Shown here piece after piece: positions 62,501 to 64,000 of a DNA stretch of 64,000 bases. Numbering within the stretch: position 1 is the first letter of the stretch; each line of letters starts with the position of its first letter. The position numbers and the translations under genes are program-made. The notes beneath the pieces were generated by a model that was given only the letters and a program-made list of their open reading frames with translations, did not search any database and was not told the DNA's origin. The stretch is from Cacconaster sp045617505. GTDB taxonomy: Bacteria; Bacteroidota; Bacteroidia; Bacteroidales; UBA932. The stretch lies in assembly GCA_045617505.1 (NCBI GenBank), contig JAZLIS010000107.1, positions 9,698-73,697 of the forward strand, in the 5' to 3' direction.

Positions 62501-62816
62501 CTTCATCGAGTGACTCTGCACTGGGCTCGAGAGCGACATCGATTTTGGTGCGTCCATTGACAGCAATCTCGACATCCTTGAAACCGATGGTTGTAAAACC
62601 AAGCGTTCCATCCGGAGCTACAGTTACACTGTACCTTCCGTCCGCATCAGCTACTACACCCTGAGGAGTGCCTTTGATGAGGATGGCAGCTCCTGACAGA
62701 GGCTCCCCTGTGGAAGCATCCGTAACAGTTCCCGTGACGGTAATTGTCTTCTGTGCAAAAGCTGCAACTGAGACTACCATCAGAAAAGCTGTCAAAACTA
62801 GTCTGAATCTTTTCAT
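59589..62816 (-). CDS. SusC/RagA-type TonB-dependent outer-membrane transporter
   Basis: 1075 residues. A signal peptide (LTAFLMVVSVAAFAQ) precedes the carboxypeptidase-regulatory-like domain (VTGTVTDASTGEPLSGAAILIKGT, about 26-105). The TonB-box-like LDEVVVTAQG and the plug follow, with YVIDGTI and the SusC signature VLKGPSATALYGSRGANGAIIVTTKK. The 22-strand barrel ends SFGLSINVTF with terminal Phe. It imports a glycan or peptide ligand with SusD, powered by TonB and ExbB/D. No glycosidase, peptidase or regulator stands beside it in this window, so the substrate is unknown. Confidence 0.95.
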   Translation of the reverse strand: MKRFRLVLTAFLMVVSVAAFAQKTITVTGTVTDASTGEPLSGAAILIKGTPQGVVADADGRYSVTVAPDGTLGFTTIGFKDVEIAVNGRTKIDVALEPSAESLDEVVVTAQGLTRKQKAVGYSAQKLNSEDITVTHSSDMANSLAGKIAGAQFWGKAGSTFDEGYIVLRGATSYSDAQGNAPIYVIDGTIASASAINMEDVESINVLKGPSATALYGSRGANGAIIVTTKKAAEGRTTLEFSHTTSLEMPYNHVNFNNLYGGGSTAASVTAEAYENGADTYDYTSAEHLFRDYNLGDGTYAMDYDMDENWGPRYDGKTMVRPAISWFETSPKFGKAEPWQAALNLNDIARNAWTHTTNVAFSKSVKDFSVRVAFTNVNREGVIYNSEAVRRSFSVNSSFKPAKWLNVDVSYRYRLRKNQNAATEGYSADGNTVCDFTQWGQTNVNIKDYFDYLQPDGSWNTWNIQSPDVLTANFHDNPYGTQFNYNRYSTNNYHLIAGDVYANLPLNIRLGVKANNLINAYQAENKYGYGSINWTDGFATSQSQSNDFTLQEYITWSDQFVDSRLSVEAAVFAEQRAYNYKQMSSNTNGGLSIMDYYNLAASNSTYSASNEEQHFKTRSFFGTATIGWDDLIYLDGSIRYDIDSRLPNANNAYLYGGGSLSFMASKLINAPWLNFWKIRGSLAQVGSTINAYNVYPTYSIGKKTHNMPTMAQSTTQVNPNIKPTISTSYEIGTEFKMFKNRFYGDINIYRKNTRNNIIEASALAQSGYNLKIVNAGLVRNQGIEIMLGGTPVATKDWTWNISANWAKNNNMLVDFCDPENPDEQYTIYWTKFYDEFYLKAIEGMPIGVLSSGSRAKRDNNGQMILQKGNNAWGEVRPVYERGKEEVVGNVQPKFTGGLSTNLRFKNFTLNASLDYLVGGKFYSWTNMWGTGSGLLASTTKINKNGVNEREPVACGGGVWLEGVDADGKPISGFADAYNYYHNEAYYDNDSWAFDRTYVKLREVSLKYEFSKKFLNSLGIGLSQASLAFVANNPWLIYSACPNLDPSEISGADYFYLEGGQALSTRSFGLSINVTF

Positions 62817-62869
62817 ACGATAAATTTTAGGTTAATAAATATAGGTTAGTTGAATTTCCAATCGGAAAC

Positions 62870-62949
62870 GGAGTATCTGTGGCCCAGATACTCCACGCCG
62901 CGAGTTGCGCAATACGCGAGTCACTCGCGTCCGCGCAACTTTGATTTTT
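62870..62949 (+). ncRNA. Tandem hairpins with terminator-like tail upstream of susC; candidate small RNA
   Basis: A perfect 10-bp stem with a 5-base loop (62870-62894) is followed by a nested hairpin at 62903-62940: an 8-bp outer stem (AGTTGCGC/GCGCAACT) and a 7-bp inner stem (ACGCGAG/CTCGCGT) with a 3-base loop. On the + strand TTGATTTTT follows at once, as in an intrinsic terminator. No + strand gene precedes it. On the minus strand the same structures would lie in the susC leader. No clear promoter was found on either strand. Confidence 0.4.
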
Positions 62950-63048
62950 CCAACAAAACGTAAATCTTATAACCGGAGCAAGGATTACTTTTTTTTGTAA
63001 GAAGGATTCCCTATCCTTGTCCCGTCAAAATCAAAAACTGAAAGGACT

Positions 63049-63963
63049 ATGAGAAAGGAAAAGAAAGATTACTGGGATGGACTTCCATACGTGGGGAGGT
63101 ACGTTGACATTATGTTTGACCGCGGCTTCAAGCGCATTTTCGGGAAAGAGTCCAACAAGGACCTTCTGATCAGCCTTCTGAACGAGATTCTGCCCGAGCT
63201 CAGGATTCGGGACCTGACATTCATCAACACGGAGCGGCAGGGCCTTTCGATAGAGAGCAAGAACTCGACCTTCGACGTCTATTGCACGACGGACGACGGA
63301 ACGAAGGTCGTTGTGGAGGTGCAGGTGAAGAACCAGCACAACTTCGCGGAGAGGGCGCTTTACTATGCCAGCCTGCCGATACTGGACATCCTGAACTCCG
63401 GTGACGATTACCGCTTTCCCCCGATATACGTGGTGGCTCTGCTCGACTTCGAGATAGAAAGACACCCCGAGGGAGAGGAGGAAAACTATGAATACCGGTA
63501 CTCGATACGAGAGGACAGGACAGGGTCCCTGTTGACGAACGCCCTCCACTTCGTGTTCATCGAGATAGGAAAGTTCAGGAAAACGGAGAAAGAACTTGTG
63601 ACAAACAAGGAAAAGTGGTACTTTTGTTTCCGCGAGATGCACCGTCTGGACGGGATGCCGAAAGAACTGAAGACAAAGCTCTTCGAGAGGCTGTTCCACG
63701 TGGCGGAGGTGGCGTCGCTGCCGAAGGAAGAACAAATAGAATACATCAAGGAAATGAGAACCGAAAGAGACACCAGAAACCAGATTGTATATGCCCGGGA
63801 TATGGGCATTCTTGAAGGAGAAGCAAGAGGCAGGGCAGAAGGCGAAGCCAAAGGAAAAGCTGATACAGCCTTGGCCATGCTCGCAAACGGCCTCGACATC
63901 GCTCTGGTCTCCAAATGCACCGGCCTGTCCGAACAGCAGATTCAGGAGTTGCAAAAACCGTAG
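63049..63963 (+). CDS. Rpn family PD-(D/E)XK nuclease/putative transposase
   Basis: 304 residues. The PD-(D/E)XK core includes FDRGFKRIFGKESNKDLLISLLNEIL, TFDVYCTTDDGTKVVVEVQV (Asp then ExQ) and AERALYYASLPI, matching the PF12784/Rpn recombination-promoting nuclease group, which is multicopy in Bacteroidales. A charged repeat (ILEGEARGRAEGEAKGKAD) leads to a C-terminal helix-turn-helix-like LDIALVSKCTGLSEQQIQEL. It may cut DNA and affect recombination; direct transposition is unproven. No inverted repeats bound it in the visible 37 bases downstream. It is divergent from susC. Confidence 0.85.
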   Translation: MRKEKKDYWDGLPYVGRYVDIMFDRGFKRIFGKESNKDLLISLLNEILPELRIRDLTFINTERQGLSIESKNSTFDVYCTTDDGTKVVVEVQVKNQHNFAERALYYASLPILDILNSGDDYRFPPIYVVALLDFEIERHPEGEEENYEYRYSIREDRTGSLLTNALHFVFIEIGKFRKTEKELVTNKEKWYFCFREMHRLDGMPKELKTKLFERLFHVAEVASLPKEEQIEYIKEMRTERDTRNQIVYARDMGILEGEARGRAEGEAKGKADTALAMLANGLDIALVSKCTGLSEQQIQELQKP

Positions 63964-64000
63964 AGAAATCACAAAAAGATTGGAAACAGAGGGACACCCG

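Overview
The window is a chromosomal segment of a Bacteroidota bacterium, order Bacteroidales. It has a SusC/SusD pair, a fimbrillin-type lipoprotein, DUF3078 and DUF4252 proteins, an ExbB/ExbD/ExbD energizing set, a short archaeal-type ProRS and LptD. Its promoters are of the Bacteroides type (TAnnTTTG with TTG or TTTG 19-20 bases upstream), and Shine-Dalgarno sites are almost absent. An uncultured gut or rumen Bacteroidales is plausible, but the genus cannot be read from this sequence.

Layout. 1-7480 is accessory: a large fimbrillin-like lipoprotein running off the left edge, preceded by an untracked 48-residue ORF; a 164-bp inverted-repeat element (2856-3019); a three-gene + strand cluster for extracellular carbohydrate and phosphate-ester chemistry, whose first gene is an in-frame GH43-nitroreductase fusion; and a decayed serine recombinase beside the 3' end of tRNA-Arg. 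7490-28914 is mostly housekeeping: rplS, an L-fucose-isomerase-like protein, rpe-rho, lptD divergent from a SPOR-amidase, dnaA, pepD, clpX-clpP-tig, tRNA-fMet, tilS, a DUF3078 protein, proS, a Trp/Gly-rich lipoprotein and a FadL-like porin. 28921-46980 is almost entirely minus strand: a two-gene chromate-type transporter with DUF4252; alkaline phosphatase-asnS-udk-tonB-BASS transporter-M20 peptidase; an exbB-membrane protein-exbD-exbD operon; dprA-tatD-ansA; and acyl-CoA ligase-dCMP deaminase-S41 protease-queA. 47072-53964 is a complete compact histidine operon, hisG-D-C-B-H-A-F-IE, preceded by an MsbA-like ABC exporter. 55900-64000 is accessory again: an AAA ATPase, a 5' fragment of a group II intron, a SusD/SusC pair without enzymes beside it, and an Rpn/PD-(D/E)XK nuclease gene.

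How it fits together. The ExbB/ExbD and TonB-like proteins would energize outer-membrane uptake by SusC/SusD. LptD builds the LPS surface through which the lipoproteins and porins are displayed. The left cluster may process an exported glycan or phospho-ester substrate. The most unusual signals are the GH43-nitroreductase fusion, the short ORF paired with the fimbrillin, the nested hairpins with a terminator-like + strand tail upstream of susC, the orphan group II intron 5' fragment after susD, and back-to-back -7 elements shared by two divergent promoter regions.
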